Positions 23,148 through 36,190 of a DNA stretch of 64,000 nt are shown one piece after another. A program made the position numbers and the translations under genes. Numbering within the stretch: the first letter of the stretch is position 1; each line of letters begins with the position of its first letter. The notes under the pieces were generated by a model. It ran no database searches and was not told the DNA's origin. It worked only from the letters and a program-made list of their open reading frames with translations. Origin of the DNA: Euborellia annulipes (Eukaryota; Arthropoda; Insecta; Dermaptera; Anisolabididae); the NCBI GenBank assembly GCA_023213315.1, contig JAKCPI010028181.1, positions 1 through 64,000 of the forward strand. Reading direction: 5' to 3'.

Positions 23148-24209
23148 TTAATGATGTTAATTACTTTAGTCAATGTCTAAAATTGTGAATTAATTTTAAA
23201 AAAAATTTGAGAGTTTTTTCATTTGGTTAAAAATATTTTCTTTTTGAATTTTCATTTACTTCTTGAATGCACCGATATGACTATATCAGATAGAAGAATT
23301 CCTCACATATAGCTAAATGCAAAAAATATAAAATACTCTTGAAAAAAAGATGTTATTTTCGAAATTGTATTTTTTTCTCTCTCAATGCAACAATAATAAC
23401 GCTTTAATATTAGATATATTATTCTCTTTTTGCTTCACTGATTCTTTTATTTTGATATATAATCTCATTCAACTTGAAATAGATACTAAAAACTCTCTTG
23501 GCTTTGTTTATTCTTAAAGATAAAGAAAAAAATTTCTCTTAGATTATATATTCTCGTAAATTTTACTCAAATTTCAAGGATATACTGTAGCGCGTTTAAG
23601 TGTAAGCCATCTATTGAGTTTTTTTTTTTTTCTTCTAAAGGATTGAAGGGAAATTAAATATTGATAATAAGATAAATATACTTCAATATAAGGCAAAAAA
23701 AAAAAAAAAAAAAAATTGAAATTGTCTTAATATCATCTGAAACAATAATTAAAGTCATAGCAGCGTTATGGTAGAATAGGATAACAATCCAACTAACCTA
23801 ATAATTAAAATTTCGGTTTATTACCAAAGTGAAATCTTTTTATTTGCATTTAACAATTTCACACTTTTCCTAAGAATTCTGGGGCAATTAATCGGAAAAT
23901 CAGAAAACTCGAATTAATTTGAATTAAAGTTCTTTTAATAAATATTAGGCGTTTAATCCCCTATCTCTCCCTTGCGTTAGTGTTAATTTCTACATTAGAA
24001 TTGTCATTCGAGTCATTTCCACAAATAATATCATTAAATATTGAATCTTCTATACCGCAAGTCGGGTTATAAATCTTCCATTCCCTCCTCACATATAAAT
24101 TCAATTACTTTAATAAATACAATTAAGTGGGTTATAATTAATTTCAATTCATAATTGATGTTCATAAACCCATTATCATAATATCATTTATTTCAATACT
24201 CTAGACCAG

Positions 24210-24460
24210 TGATTCCCAAACGGCTCTATCGGAAAATTCCGATATACTGATATTTTAAAAGACGTGCCACAATATTTTACTTAATAGTCTATAAAGATTA
24301 AAATTTGGATTATTATACAGAGTAGTATTTTCACATTTGTATTTTTGTTGTTGTTGTTAATTTTTTTGTCATCATTTCATTTTGCTTCAACATTAACAAC
24401 TAATGTGACAGGCTGGAATTTTTTTAGGGAATGTTGCAGAATCCTAGTTAAAATAATAAT
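24210..24460. mobile_element. Possible decayed hAT-like element
   Basis: The phrase ccagtgattcccaaacgg followed by gacgtgccac resembles the left end of Charlie-type hAT elements (CAGTGxTTCCCAA). A clear right end and duplication were not found. Confidence 0.3.
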
Positions 24461-24676
24461 TTTATTATAGATGTTGTAATAAAAGGAGTGAAACAGGTTA
24501 TAAAATATCGAAATAAATGAAGAAATCAAATAGCAGCATTAAGAGAGGAATTAAATATTTAAATTAGCATCGCCATTAATTATGAAAAATTAATAAAAAT
24601 TACAATAAATGTTCAAATTGTTTTCCGTTTTTCATTAATACATAAATCAGCACGATTTTTCACTGATTTCAGGCAA

Positions 24677-25360
24677 TTTTTACTCTCTCTTAACCTATAT
24701 ATGAAATATACAGATCAAAGTATTGCGATCATGTCTCGATGTCGAGATTTTGATTGACATTTTGTTTTGAGGTCTCCTGAGTCCAAAATATATATTTCAT
24801 ATATGGACCCTGTTATGCAATAGTGTGTCAAGCGCCAAAAAAAAATTAAAAATTGAATTAAGCACGGAATATTGTTTCAAATGCTATAATTAATAGTAAT
24901 TTTTATGAAATAAGTCCTAAAAAAATTTATATTTAATGTAACTTGCACAATTGACAAAAAAAATTATACGAATATAATCCAATGAAAACAAAAAAACTTT
25001 AATGTTAATTTTCTCAAAACTCGGTAGATGGCGCTTGACACACTATTGCATAACAGGGTCCATATAGGGTAAGAGAAAGTAAAAGTGGGTCCCGCAAATT
25101 GGTCTGTCTGTGTATCTGTCTGTCTGAACAAAATATCTCAGGAACGAAATAAACTAGGAAGTTTAAATTTTATATTTGAGTTAGGAACCCCCCTCCTCCT
25201 CCCCCTAAGGGTTGAAAATAAGCTTTTGAACAAAATTGGCCATAAAGTACTAGTACTTTACTCTTGTACTTGTTCAGTTTTTTTCAATAATTTTCTCGAA
25301 ATTCGCTCCAAAGATTTTGATTAAAATCCATAAATCAACTATTTTTTTGATGCTCTTTAT
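24677..25360 (+). mobile_element. PE650 repeat split by a MITE
   Basis: The left part (tcgatgtcgagattttgatt to gagtccaaaa) ends at about 24790. The body resumes at about 25083 with gtgggtcccgcaaattgg and continues through agtactagtactttac. The right half is missing. Confidence 0.75.
24802..25065. mobile_element. MITE with about 36-bp terminal inverted repeats
   Basis: The ends tatggaccctgttatgcaat...agcgcca and their exact complement (tggcgct...ataacagggtccata) enclose about 190 bp of A-rich sequence. It lies within a PE650 copy. There is no coding capacity. Confidence 0.8.
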
Positions 25361-28300
25361 TTATTTATTAATTTTTTTTTTTTTTGCCACGAGATAAATT
25401 TTTTTTAGGCTAAAACTAATATCATATTTTTCAATATTAGTCACCACTTTTGTTACACCCTAATTTGTTTGTCATTCTTGACGATTCAAAATTATAAAGC
25501 ACGATATTTTTTTTTTGACCTGTTCCTCTATTTTCTTCTTTATCTTCTTTTGTCGTTAATTGATTTATTTTTTTAATTTCAATAAAAAAAAATATTTTAA
25601 TTAAATTAGCTATTATAGCTTTTGTATAAAACTCTTTAAAGTATGAAACGAATTTCATTTAATTGATCCGTTAATTGTCCATTCATATCTCATTCATTCA
25701 GCTATAATTATTAATATTTGTTAAACATATTTTCTCTTTTCTTATTCAAGTATTCATTTTATCTAAAGATTGCTATTTATTTTTCATGAATAGGTGAGGT
25801 GCTCTTTACAAATTCAATCTCGTTTCCATTTTATTATTCTATCTATAAAATTATAAATAAATTGCTATTTAACGTTAAAATCGAATTAGAAAGAAGAAAA
25901 GACATTCAGTTTAAATTATTGAATATATATCAATAAAATTTTGATAATAATATAGCTTTTATGAATATCGGATTTTGCATTTGATTCTCTATAATTAATA
26001 TTTTTCATATTGATATAAATTCTAAAAATTACCGTATAAATTTTCCTTTCATGTTGGCAAATGGATAGCATGCCATAGTGTGATGGAGGCTATTTATGAA
26101 ACACACTTTTAAAGAGAAGCACATCAAACATGATAATAACGAACGATACAGTTAACGTTTGTTGTTTTAGATTTTAGTGTCAACTTTGGCCATTTGATAG
26201 AAATGTTAACATTCTTGTTGACAAAACGTTAAATACCGTTTTCAATTATAAAATAATAAATAAAGTCAGAGCCAGAATTGTCATCTACAAATCTTATTTT
26301 TCTTTAGACGTGTGACTCGATAAAATTAAATTAAACTCTGGTCCTTAGCCACACAAAATTAATTAAATTCAGTATTTGTTTTCTGACGTTGAAATTAATT
26401 CTCTTTCCTATTTCCTTAAAATTTATTTATTATATATATAATTCGCTAATGTCCGCATGTTCGTCTGTCTGTCACGCTTCGATTGAACAATTTCCAGTTG
26501 AAATTTTGAAACTAAACTTCTAAGTTCAAAGAAAGATTGCAAGAAAATAATTTTCGTTTCGAAATTCCTACTTATAACTTATTAGTTGTTCAAGTACTCC
26601 AAAAGCGTTTGGTGCGACTAGTTTAACTAAATTTGAATAATAGATCATTATTTTTAGATAATCCTGTGGCTTTGTTTGTATTCCTAATTTATAAATTTGA
26701 CGAAAAAATTTATTTATTCAAAAATAAAGGGAAAATCCATGCTCTCGTAAAAATAAATAGCTCTTTTATGAACCAAATGCCATGGGTAATTATTGAATTA
26801 AACATGAGGAGATCTTTCCTTTTCAAATAGAGAAGCTTACAAACCTGAATATATGCAGAGGAGAAGATTTTCAACATCTGCTTAAAAATAATTTCTGAAT
26901 TTCAAATGATTAATTAATACTAATTAAAACAAATAAGAAAGAACTGGATGATGACTTTTCAATAATAATATAAAAAATGTGTATCTTATTAAATAGCATT
27001 AAAGGGGTATTCACGATTCGACCTTGGATTTGTTTCGTTATTTTGTATTTGTCAGTGATATTCTGATCCCCGAGTTCAAGGAGGATTTCTTCCTCTGAAG
27101 TATCTACCAAATTCACAATAAACAAGGCTCTTGGAGAAATTCAACTTTTGATGAGGCTTTACATTTATCGGGATATCATTACCTAATTTTAAAAGCATCT
27201 CACAATTGTCAGTCTGTTTATTTTCAAAGGTTTCCAAAAGAAGGTAACCATCTCTCAGTTTTTTACTTTTTAATATTCGTTACTGTTCCAGAAAAATACG
27301 TGATTGCTTTATTTACTAAGAAAGGGAAAACTTTTGATAAATTCTTTGACGGGTCAGCGAGTTTAACTATAAAGTTGATGAAATTAGTTTTTGCGGGCGA
27401 TAGGTGGTGTCTGCAAGTGTTCGCGGATCAGAAATGTATGAAAGAAGAGAAAGTCATCAAATAGGTAGTTTTTATAAATAAAGGTTTTTTGCCTACTTAC
27501 TGATTCCCCCCGACTTTCATACATTTTGAAATAAGTTTTTATCATTTGGAAGGTTAGCAACCCTAATGATTAACTTGCTTGATTGGTCATTTGGAATATC
27601 TAACTTCCAAAAAAAAAAAAAAAAAACTAATCAGCAATCGGATATACAAAATTTTCTAATTTTCAAAATTTATTTAAATCCATTTATTATTTGATATTAA
27701 TACGATTCTAAATTATGACTATAATACAGTATTTTTATTTGCAAAAATCCCTTTGAAAAAGATACGGCGTATAATAATCTTAAAACGATTTTTTTTCTTA
27801 TCAAGACTGTACCCTGAGATAGAAAAAGAGGGAGGAAAGAAAAAGGTGAATAAAAAGAATTCAAAAAGAGTAAAAAAAAAAATGAAAAAAGAAAAAAAAA
27901 TCGTGAAATGTGTCAAAGGCGCAGCAACTGCCTCACTTGGAAATGTATAGCTAAGCCAAGCAAGCAGATGAAGAGAGAAGCAGGTAGAGACTCGGAAAAA
28001 TGAACCTTCCCATCCCCTCTTTGGGTTTGATATTGGAAAATTTTGAGCAATAGATTCACAAAAAAAAAAAAAAAAAAAAAAATAGAGGTGAGTGAATGAG
28101 ACTTGCTTGGGTCACGAACTGAGGAAAAGAGCCGAGAGAGTAAATGAACAATAGATTGGAAAATATTGACATAAAAAGTCAATGGACCTCAAAACAGTTT
28201 AACTCATTGTTTTTTTTTTTTTTTTTTATTTTACCCTACTGTTTGTTTTTAGTTTTGATTTATTTGAATGTACATTTTTTCTTTAATGATATATTAATAT

Positions 28301-28569
28301 TGAAATTTTTTACTTTCACTTTTTCAAAACTCATGAAAATAATCCATTCAATTTTATTTATGGGAAAGAGACTGAAAATTTCCATCTTAGCCAAGGTGCT
28401 CAATGAGCTGATAGGCATTATTTGAAAGTCCGGACAGCACCAAAACATAGTTTAATATTACACAGTTTTTTGCTACTCTGCTTGTAACATATTTCACACA
28501 GCTCACACTGTGCCTTAGCTAAGAAAATTATGGTAGGGAATTGGTTAATTTGGTTAATTATTGGAAATA

Positions 28570-29070
28570 CTGGAGTCGAAATTTAAGTCCTGCATTGAGC
28601 CTCTTATACTAGACTTGGAAGTATTAAGTTTGGATGCAAAATTAGCTCTGACTTTGAACCCCAAAATGGTACAAATTTCCAGGTCGGAAACCAAAGTGGT
28701 ACCTAATGGGAATAAAATTTAAGTGTAATAGACGAAACAGCGCAAGAAAATATCATAGAAGCCGTATAACCAGAGGTTTACTTTGCTTGAAAAAACTTTG
28801 GGCTGAAAAACTGGTCGTCAGCACTAATAAATCCTGACAAATAAAATTTTTAAAAAATTTTATATCTTCCTCTTGCACCTCAATCTGCAAAAAGTTTTTT
28901 TTCAAGCAAAGTAAACCTCTGGTTATACGGCTTCTATAAAATTTAAGGCCTATTATTAGTAAATGGTATGATTTCAGGGTTCAAGGTCGCAGCTAGATCG
29001 GCTTATAGTGTTGTAAGTCCTTTTCAGGGCCAGAGGGATAAAAGCAGGAGCTAAATTTCGACTCAGGATA
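28570..29070. mobile_element. Inverted-repeat element with about 100-bp arms
   Basis: tggagtcgaaatttaagtcc through ctgactttgaaccccaaaat on the left matches, inverted, tgatttcagggttcaaggtc through ctaaatttcgactcag on the right at moderate identity. It contains the MITE at 28755-28936. Confidence 0.65.
28755..28936. mobile_element. MITE with about 46-bp terminal inverted repeats, nested
   Basis: atagaagccgtataaccaga...ttgcttgaaaaaactttg and its near-perfect complement ending ggttatacggcttctat. The high identity of the ends relative to its host element shows it is the younger insertion. Confidence 0.85.
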
Positions 29071-29246
29071 TTTTGCTTGTTTAGACCAAATAAACTAACA
29101 TAATTTTGAAATTATTTTGAATTATTTAACTGCAAACTTTTTATTCTAACGTCTTTTTCGGCATCTGTGACTATTTAAACACCGACCTTATTTTTTTCAA
29201 TATAGGTTTTTAATCGAAAATTGCTTTAAAATTTTTCATATATCAA

Positions 29247-29490
29247 CCCGAGTAAAAATGATTAAAAATGATCGAGTGATCCACACGCCCGCAGCAGGTT
29301 TGCATAGTGAACCTTTAGAGACCCACAGGACTGATCCACACGCCCTCACCAGGGACACTTGTCACTTTCGATCAACTGTGTGCGCCCTTGATGCGGGCGT
29401 GAATCCGTGTGTGTCTCTAAAATAGTGAACCATGCAGACCCACTGCGGGCGTGTGGATCCCTCGATCATTTTTAATCATTTTTACTCGGA
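29247..29490. mobile_element. GC-rich foldback MITE, copy 1
   Basis: The whole element is one inverted repeat: cccgagtaaaaatgattaaa, gatccacacgcccgcagcag, accctttagagacccacagg-like and their complements. Its GC-rich arms contrast strongly with the flanks. Confidence 0.85.
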
Positions 29491-29928
29491 CATAGGTCTA
29501 TTATTTATTTCATTTTAGGCTAATTGATTTTTTTTTCTATATTTTATTCAACTCTTAGGAAGATTTTTTTTTACTTTAGAGTGCGTAAAATATTTTATTA
29601 AAAGCTACAATATGGAATCCGTCTGAGATGCATATTTATCTATTGATTGTCTATATAAAGAAAAAAATGATTTATTTTTTCTCTTTTGCTCTCGCCTAGA
29701 AGTTATGTTATTATTCATCTTTTTTTTCGAGATCGTTTAAGAAGAAATAAAATTATTTCCTCATTTCTATCTTTATAGCCTATTATTTCTACTTCATCTT
29801 TTATAGGCCATTCAATAAAAAAAAAAAAAAAAAATTAAAATCTTGGGAAAGGAACCCATGGATCAAAATCATAGTTATAATTTATTGAAATTTTTATTTT
29901 TTTAAATCGCTTCTGAGTATCTCATAAG

Positions 29929-30724
29929 TAGGGCTCGGATTTTTAATATAATGCATTTTTTTTTTTCTTAATCGCTAACCTTCAAATTTTTTTTATCTGG
30001 CCATTTTAGGGTATCAGGACCCAACTAGAGAAATCTTATTTTGCATATAAATGCATATTTTGAAGTTTAAGTGTATATTTTGCATATTTAACGATTCAAG
30101 CTATATTTTGCATATTTGTGTGATTTTTTTATTCCTCGTTTGTTGACAAATCAGAAAAATAATTTAAGAAAATTTTAGAGACAGAGAAGGTAGGCCAGAG
30201 GGCTCAAACCTTTTTTGACCTCCCACCCCTACCCTCACTGTCAAACATATCCAGAAAATTTAAGACAATAGGTGTAGCTTTAATGTAAGCAACTTAGAAA
30301 TGTGACGGTTTGGTAATACAGAGCAATAAACTTTAAAATAAATTTATTGGCTATTTCTTTTACCCATTTCTTTAGTCGGTTTAAAGCTAGCCGTGAAAAT
30401 GATTGAGGGATCCACACGCCCGCAGTAGGTCTTCATAGTGAACCTTTAGAGACCCACAGGGATTCACACGCCCGCACCAGTGACACACATTTTTCTTCTG
30501 GTCACTTTGAATCGAGTGTGTGTGTCCTGGTGCGGGCGTGTGGATCCCTGTGTGTCTCTAAATGTTCACTATGCAGACCTGCTGCGGGCGTGTGGATCCC
30601 TCGATCATTTTTAATCATTTTTACTAGGGTGCCAAGCACTAGATATTATGGGTTTATAATGCATATTTCGATCTTTTAAAATACATATATTGTTGTTTTT
30701 TAGTGCATATTGATCTGAGCCTTA
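29929..30724. mobile_element. hAT-like non-autonomous element with 8-bp target duplication
   Basis: Ends tagggctcggattt and gatctgagcctta are imperfect inverted repeats, flanked by perfect ctcataag at 29921-29928 and 30725-30732. TAGGG-type ends plus 8-bp duplications are typical of hAT. The interior repeats the word tgcatatttt. A younger GC-rich MITE sits inside at 30387-30630. No transposase. Confidence 0.85.
30387..30630. mobile_element. GC-rich foldback MITE, copy 2 (nested in a hAT-like element)
   Basis: Same arms as the copy at 29247 (ggatccacacgcccgcagta; ctgctgcgggcgtgtggatc) with degraded outer ends. Internally it has an extra tgacacacatttttcttctg. Confidence 0.85.
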
Positions 30725-31039
30725 CTCATAAGCAATTAATCTTAAAATTCGTTAGTAAGAAAAAAACATACTAATTTATGAATCCTATATCTAATTTAGT
30801 TTTTTTTTTTTTTTTTTTTTTGAATTTTTTAATAATTTACAAATGTAATTTTCTTCTATCTTTAAATCATAAACTTCTTCTTTTAATAAGATTATAAGCA
30901 TTTTTCTCTGAAAAATATTCTGGTTATTCATTTTGTTTGAAGAAAAAAAAAAGAAATTTTTTTTCGAAATCTAATTCGCTCCATTTACAATCTGAAATCT
31001 TATTACTGTCTGTGATCCCCTCACTCTCTCTCTCTCTCT

Positions 31040-31290
31040 TCGTACCTCACTCAAAATGAAAAGAGACAAGCCAAAGAAGCGAAACGGCGGAATTCGCGTC
31101 TTTTCGCGCGAAGAAAATTCATTCCGCATCATGCGTCATCCTCTGCTTATACTCAGAACAAACACACCAACTGTGTAAAGGGACAAAATTAAATTATCTG
31201 TCGAGAGGATTAATGTTCTTCTTGGCAGCACTTCGAGCTATGTGACTCCAGGGTGCAATCACGGTGAAGGGGGTAGAGTGGAATCATAAA
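31040..31290. other. Isolated GC-rich island with a 40-codon open frame
   Basis: After a TC microsatellite, a stretch with several CpG sites (ttcgcgtcttttcgcgcg) stands out in the long intron. On the plus strand, 31056-31178 encodes a basic 40-residue frame starting MKRDKPKKRNGG, which matches no family I know. It carries no obvious mobile-element ends. A conserved noncoding element, alternative promoter or small exon are all possible. Confidence 0.3.
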
Positions 31291-32042
31291 GCAGAAACTA
31301 AATATCGTTAAAAGTAGTTGAAAAGGAAGTTTAATAAAAAAAAATAAAGCTTTTTTTTATTATACAAGGCATTTAATTTGAGAAATACAAGAAATATTAA
31401 CCATAGAGAGAGAGATTTCTGACTTAATTTAATTCATATCATTGTTATATATTTCCTTAATTTAATAGTCTGGTCTTGATGTTATTCACTCAATGTTACT
31501 TTGTGATTTTGCAATGTAAACACATTAACAGAGTATGTTTATATAAAAGAACTTTGGAGAGATGGAGAGAAAATATCTAATTACGAAATAGGGGGGAAAT
31601 AAAAACAATTTATTGAATTCGCTTAAGGGTAAAAGTTTTGTGTTCTAAAAGTAAATATTATAACAGATAGATCTTTGATAGCAATAGGTGTTTTTTTAAT
31701 ACCGCCGACCCCGCACCGTGGGAATAAAAGATTATTAGCTCTGGTAGAGAGCTCTGGAACAATTTATTTATTAAGGAGTTGATCATTTCGTTTATCCTCA
31801 TTCTACCAACCAACAATAATTTCTGATAACTAGAGACCGTCTTATTTCGGAAAAAAAGTCACATTAAAAGTCTACTCTTTTTAGCCAAATAGTTGGTCTG
31901 TTTTTGGCAAAAAATTCTCTAAAAAGTCGCTGTCAATTTTAACAATTAATAATATGAGAAAGTCAAAGCACTTATCTCTCGATAACCGATGAGTTCTTTA
32001 GAATTTAATTAAATATTGAATAAATAAAAAAATTTAATTGTT

Positions 32043-32392
32043 AATTTTTGAATTTTAATCAAAATCGTTGGAGTGAATTTTGAGAAAATCGAAAAAAAAA
32101 AAAAAAAAAAAAAAAAAACTGAAAAAGTGCATCAGTAAAGTACTAGTACTCTTTGGCCAATTTTATTCAAAAGCTTCGTGTTACGTGCCAGAGGTATCTA
32201 ACTTAAATATAACATTTCAACCTCCTTGCTCTTTTCATAATTTGTTCATAGACAGACAAAAATACACACAGACAGACCATTTTGCGGGACCCACTTTTTG
32301 GACTCAGGTGATATCAAAACATGTATTTCCATCTAAAATCTCGATATTGAATTTTTGGCATGAATCTAATACTTTCCCTCTTTATATAGCCT
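32043..32392 (-). mobile_element. PE650 repeat, left half
   Basis: It starts at gaattttaatcaaaatcgtt, has a poly-A expansion (about 32093-32119), agtaaagtactagtactctt and the cagacag block, and ends at the palindromic left end near 32392. Confidence 0.75.
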
Positions 32393-33411
32393 ATATAGTC
32401 TACATAATATGTAGACAAATAGATATCTCCTAAGAAAATCAGGAAAAGTCTCAAAATTGACAAAAATCGAGACTTTTTTCTGCTCTCTGTAGCCATAAAA
32501 ATAACATGAAAAAATAATTATATAAGCTTACTGATAACCATCACTTCTGGTGCATGGTGTATGTAGGCTGTTTACCACACTCCCTCCCTGATGGGCCAAA
32601 GTCAGAGAGGAAAATTTAAAAATTTCCAAACAGTGAGAAAGAATAAATTCGATGACGAGCAAGGGGGCCCACCATCCCCTGGCCGAAGGGCGGGCTTTGC
32701 CGTTGGTAATTTATAATTATTTGATGTAACGGGTTGTGTCTTTCTTAGGTTGAAAAAATATTTTTATTTTATTTTATCGATATTTCCATTTCTTTCTAAG
32801 ATTCTCGTAGCGGAAGGGAGAAATTAATAATTTTCTATTTATTGTTTTTTAATCGTTTATTTTTTATGAAATATTTTGCAATTTTTTTTTTTTTTTTTTT
32901 TTTTCTCTCGACAATTTGATGCTTGAAACTTGTTGAATAAAACACTCTCTCGGTTGATCGGCTATGATGAAAATATTAAAACCGTATTGATCTTCGAAAA
33001 TTTGGTTGATTATTTTCACTTTATAGTAGCTTGAATTATTTTTGGGAGCAATCGGCTGAATTTTTTTTTACTATCCCCTCCAGTTAGCAGCCAATTTTTT
33101 CCATCAAGTTATAATTAAATCAGTGATCGTCAAATATATACTAAATAGTAATTTATTCAGTGCTATCATTTAGTTTAGATATAAAATTAATATTTAAAAA
33201 CCCCTAATGAAAGAGAATTTCTGATGTATTTATATTTTATTTGTCTCTGTCCTCGGGTGCAATCCACCACTCATGAAATATTAATATTTAGTGTCTCCAA
33301 CAGTCGTCATAAATATTGTATTTATTTATACCCCAGTTCTTCGATCATAATTTTGAGTGCACTGTCAAAAATCATTTAGTCCCCCCTTTATTAGATATTT
33401 AATTTATATAC

Positions 33412-33812
33412 AGGTCTATTCTCTAAGCAAAAACGTTAACTTTTATTTCTCCAAGCAAAAACGTTAACTTTTAACATCTGTAAACACCATTAATTCATTT
33501 TAACTCTTCCTTGCCTCAAAAAGCTATTCTGTAAACAAAAATTTTAAAGCCAAAGAGTTAACATTTAGTAAATAGTGTTAAAAATTCATGCCATGTCTAG
33601 AGAGTAGGTTTAATATTTTAACGTCGTGTTTAAAATGAAAATGGCGTCCTTAACCTAAAAAGTAAGGTTATGATTTTGATAGTTTTGAAATAAAAGCAAC
33701 ATGTAACGTTGATGTTAAAACTTTTTTTAGAAGATAGCATTTTTTTAACGCTACTTTTTAACACCCATTTGTTGATTTTAAATTTTAACGTCTGTTTTTA
33801 GAGAATAGACCT
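33412..33812. mobile_element. MITE with AGGTCTATTCTC ends
   Basis: aggtctattctctaagcaaa and its complement (tttttagagaatagacct) bound about 400 bp. Near the left end the block aagcaaaaacgttaactttt is duplicated (33430-33449 and 33455-33474). Related words gttaac/ttaacg recur inside. Confidence 0.75.
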
Positions 33813-34950
33813 AATATAGGCTTATTATTTTTCTAATTTTGGGTTGGTTTTAGGATTTTTTTTTTTAATTCGATTGAGTAGAGGGGGGTTATGAATTAGC
33901 TTCTGTCACTTTAGAATTCAATCTCTAGATGCCTACCGATATTTAATTCTCCATATATAATTTCTAACCTTATCAATTCAATATTTTCAAATTTTAATGA
34001 AATAATTATTTCGCAATAAATATAAATTTTCATCCAGTTTTAATATTTTGTTTTAAACTTTCTTCTGAGACATATTATTAAGTGACAGTTCATAAAGTGA
34101 TTATGGTTAGTAGGTTGGGGTTGACGTGCAATTTTTGCTTTTAAGACTTTATAAAATTAATTCAGTAATAAAAATAAAAATAGTATTAAACTTATATAAA
34201 AAATTAATTGACCTGAAAAAATTCCATCAAGTTCAACAAATTAAAATATTGAAAAAAAGCTATTAAAAATCTAAAGAATATAAATTAATTTCTTTTTAAA
34301 TTCTTTCTTCGTGGGATTTCTTTACTCAATGATATTTATTTAACATCAAATACGAGATATATTTGACTGGCAATTAATTTGGATAAATATGGACAGAACT
34401 CAAATAGCCTCTGATAGTGGCAAAGGCTAAATAAAAATTATTTAAACTAATCTAGTGTATATATCATATACTTAATATTCTATTAATTAGTTAATTAGAT
34501 TCTTTTAAATATTCTATATTTATCGAGTCTCTTCCTCTGCCTCCATTCAAGTTTGTGTTTAGATTTAACGATATCTCGAGCCCTATATTCACTATCATGA
34601 GCAAATTTCATAATTAACTTGGTAATTATACAACACAAAGATGAAATGATTAGATTTAAATTTAGTTAAAATTACAATTAATATTCTATTTTTGATTTCC
34701 CTAACAGAAATACGAATGATAATAATTCTAAAAAATCTGGAGATGTTCTTTGGCACCCGTCTTAATAACAATAAAAAAAAAAAAAAAAAAAACTTATTAA
34801 GCTTTACTTTTTAAAGAAAAAATAATTTGACGTTTGACAAAAAATATTTTAAATTTATTTATTCTAATATATTTTCATTGAAAATTAATTTAAAATAAAT
34901 GACGTTTATTTTAATTATAAATAATATATAATAATAATATGTAATTATTA

Positions 34951-35095
34951 ATTTTTTTTTAACACACTTTTTTCCCACTCACTCTCACATTCACACACAC
35001 ATACACAGTCTTTTCGGCAACTTAGGCCATTTAAGACTTAAACGATACTCATAATTTATTAATATATATTTATTGGGGTCCAGACCATTTTATTA
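34951..35095 (-). mobile_element. SINE fragment (sister of 19968)
   Basis: Poly-T, then cactctcacattcacacaca, cagtcttttcggcaact, ggccatttaagacttaaacg and ggggtccagacc, the same order as the insert at 19968-20097. Confidence 0.7.
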
Positions 35096-35768
35096 AATTT
35101 AAAATTGTTTGAATTCTAACCTCAAATTCAGCAAAATTAAATTGAAAATTGAATTTTATATTTATTAATTACCAATATATATATATATATATATATAATT
35201 AAAATAATTGTCATCATTTACCATATTTTAAATTAATTTTCCATGTGAATTTATTAGAATATATATAATAATTAAAATCGGGAGAAAATTCAAATTAATG
35301 AAATATTAATATTCATTTTATTTATTGGATAAACTTTTTTTTATTAAATTGCAAACCGAAATACAGTTTAAGAGTAAAGTTTAACAAAAATTCTTATTTA
35401 AAACTGGATTGTACAAATTTTTGTTTACTTATGTTAATACAATATCAAAGAAACTGGTCTTCCCTCTCTCTTCAAAGTCAAAATGAGGGAGGTGTCCTTT
35501 TAAATAACCTTGTTTCTTCTTCATTTAGAGTGGGATTGAATTTCTGAAAAAATATTTTATTTTAAATTATATGATTTTTCTCTTCATTATGTTTTCTAGT
35601 CTACATTAATATATAATGAAAGCTCTCTATTCATTATATTATATCACAAATCTATAACAAACCATGCTTTTACGTATCAAAAATTCAGCAATTAAAATAA
35701 TAAAAATAATTTGATTATCTCTATTTAAAAGGTTGTTGAAAGGATATTATAATTCCATCATATTAACT

Positions 35769-35998
35769 CAGGGCCGGAACTAGGAGATTTTTTGGGGGCA
35801 AAATTTAATTTGCAGCCCCCTCCTTAAAATTTTTTGATCTAAAAATTTTTCTGCGAAATTTTTTTTTTTTTTTTTTCGCGGAACCAAATTTTCCCGTCCG
35901 AAAAAAATATTTTACCTTTTTTTAGAGACGCAAAATTTGCCGCCCCCTGATATCTGCCGCCCGGGGCACGTGCACCCACTGCCCCCCCCCCGGCCCTG
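35769..35998. mobile_element. hAT-like non-autonomous element, 230 bp, 8-bp target duplication
   Basis: Begins cagggccggaactagg and ends ccccggccctg, flanked by perfect tattaact at 35761-35768 and 35999-36006. The interior is short and contains ttttcgcggaacc and C-rich tracts. No coding capacity. Confidence 0.88.
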
Positions 35999-36079
35999 TA
36001 TTAACTGGTAATAAATACTCTCAAAAAATCTAGTTCATTCGGCTGATATTTTAATTTAACATGATTGCTCATGTTTTTT

Positions 36080-36190
36080 GTTGGTAGCCCAGGTCGCCTG
36101 GTGCATTGGACAGCACACCGATGCCCTAAAAAGATTGGAGATCCTGGGTTCGATTCTCTGGGGCAATAGGGCGCTTGACCCACAAACAAA
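36080..36190 (+). mobile_element. tRNA-derived SINE head
   Basis: ggtcgcctggtgcattggac (A-box region) and gatcctgggttcgattctct (B box) have tRNA spacing. The rest (ggcaatagggcgcttgaccc) has no tRNA fold, so it is a SINE rather than a tRNA gene. Confidence 0.7.

Noticed and set aside
36080..36190. Possible tRNA gene
   Set aside because: A and B boxes are present, but the arms needed for a cloverleaf are not complementary; treated as a SINE head. The same applies to 48358 and 6404.
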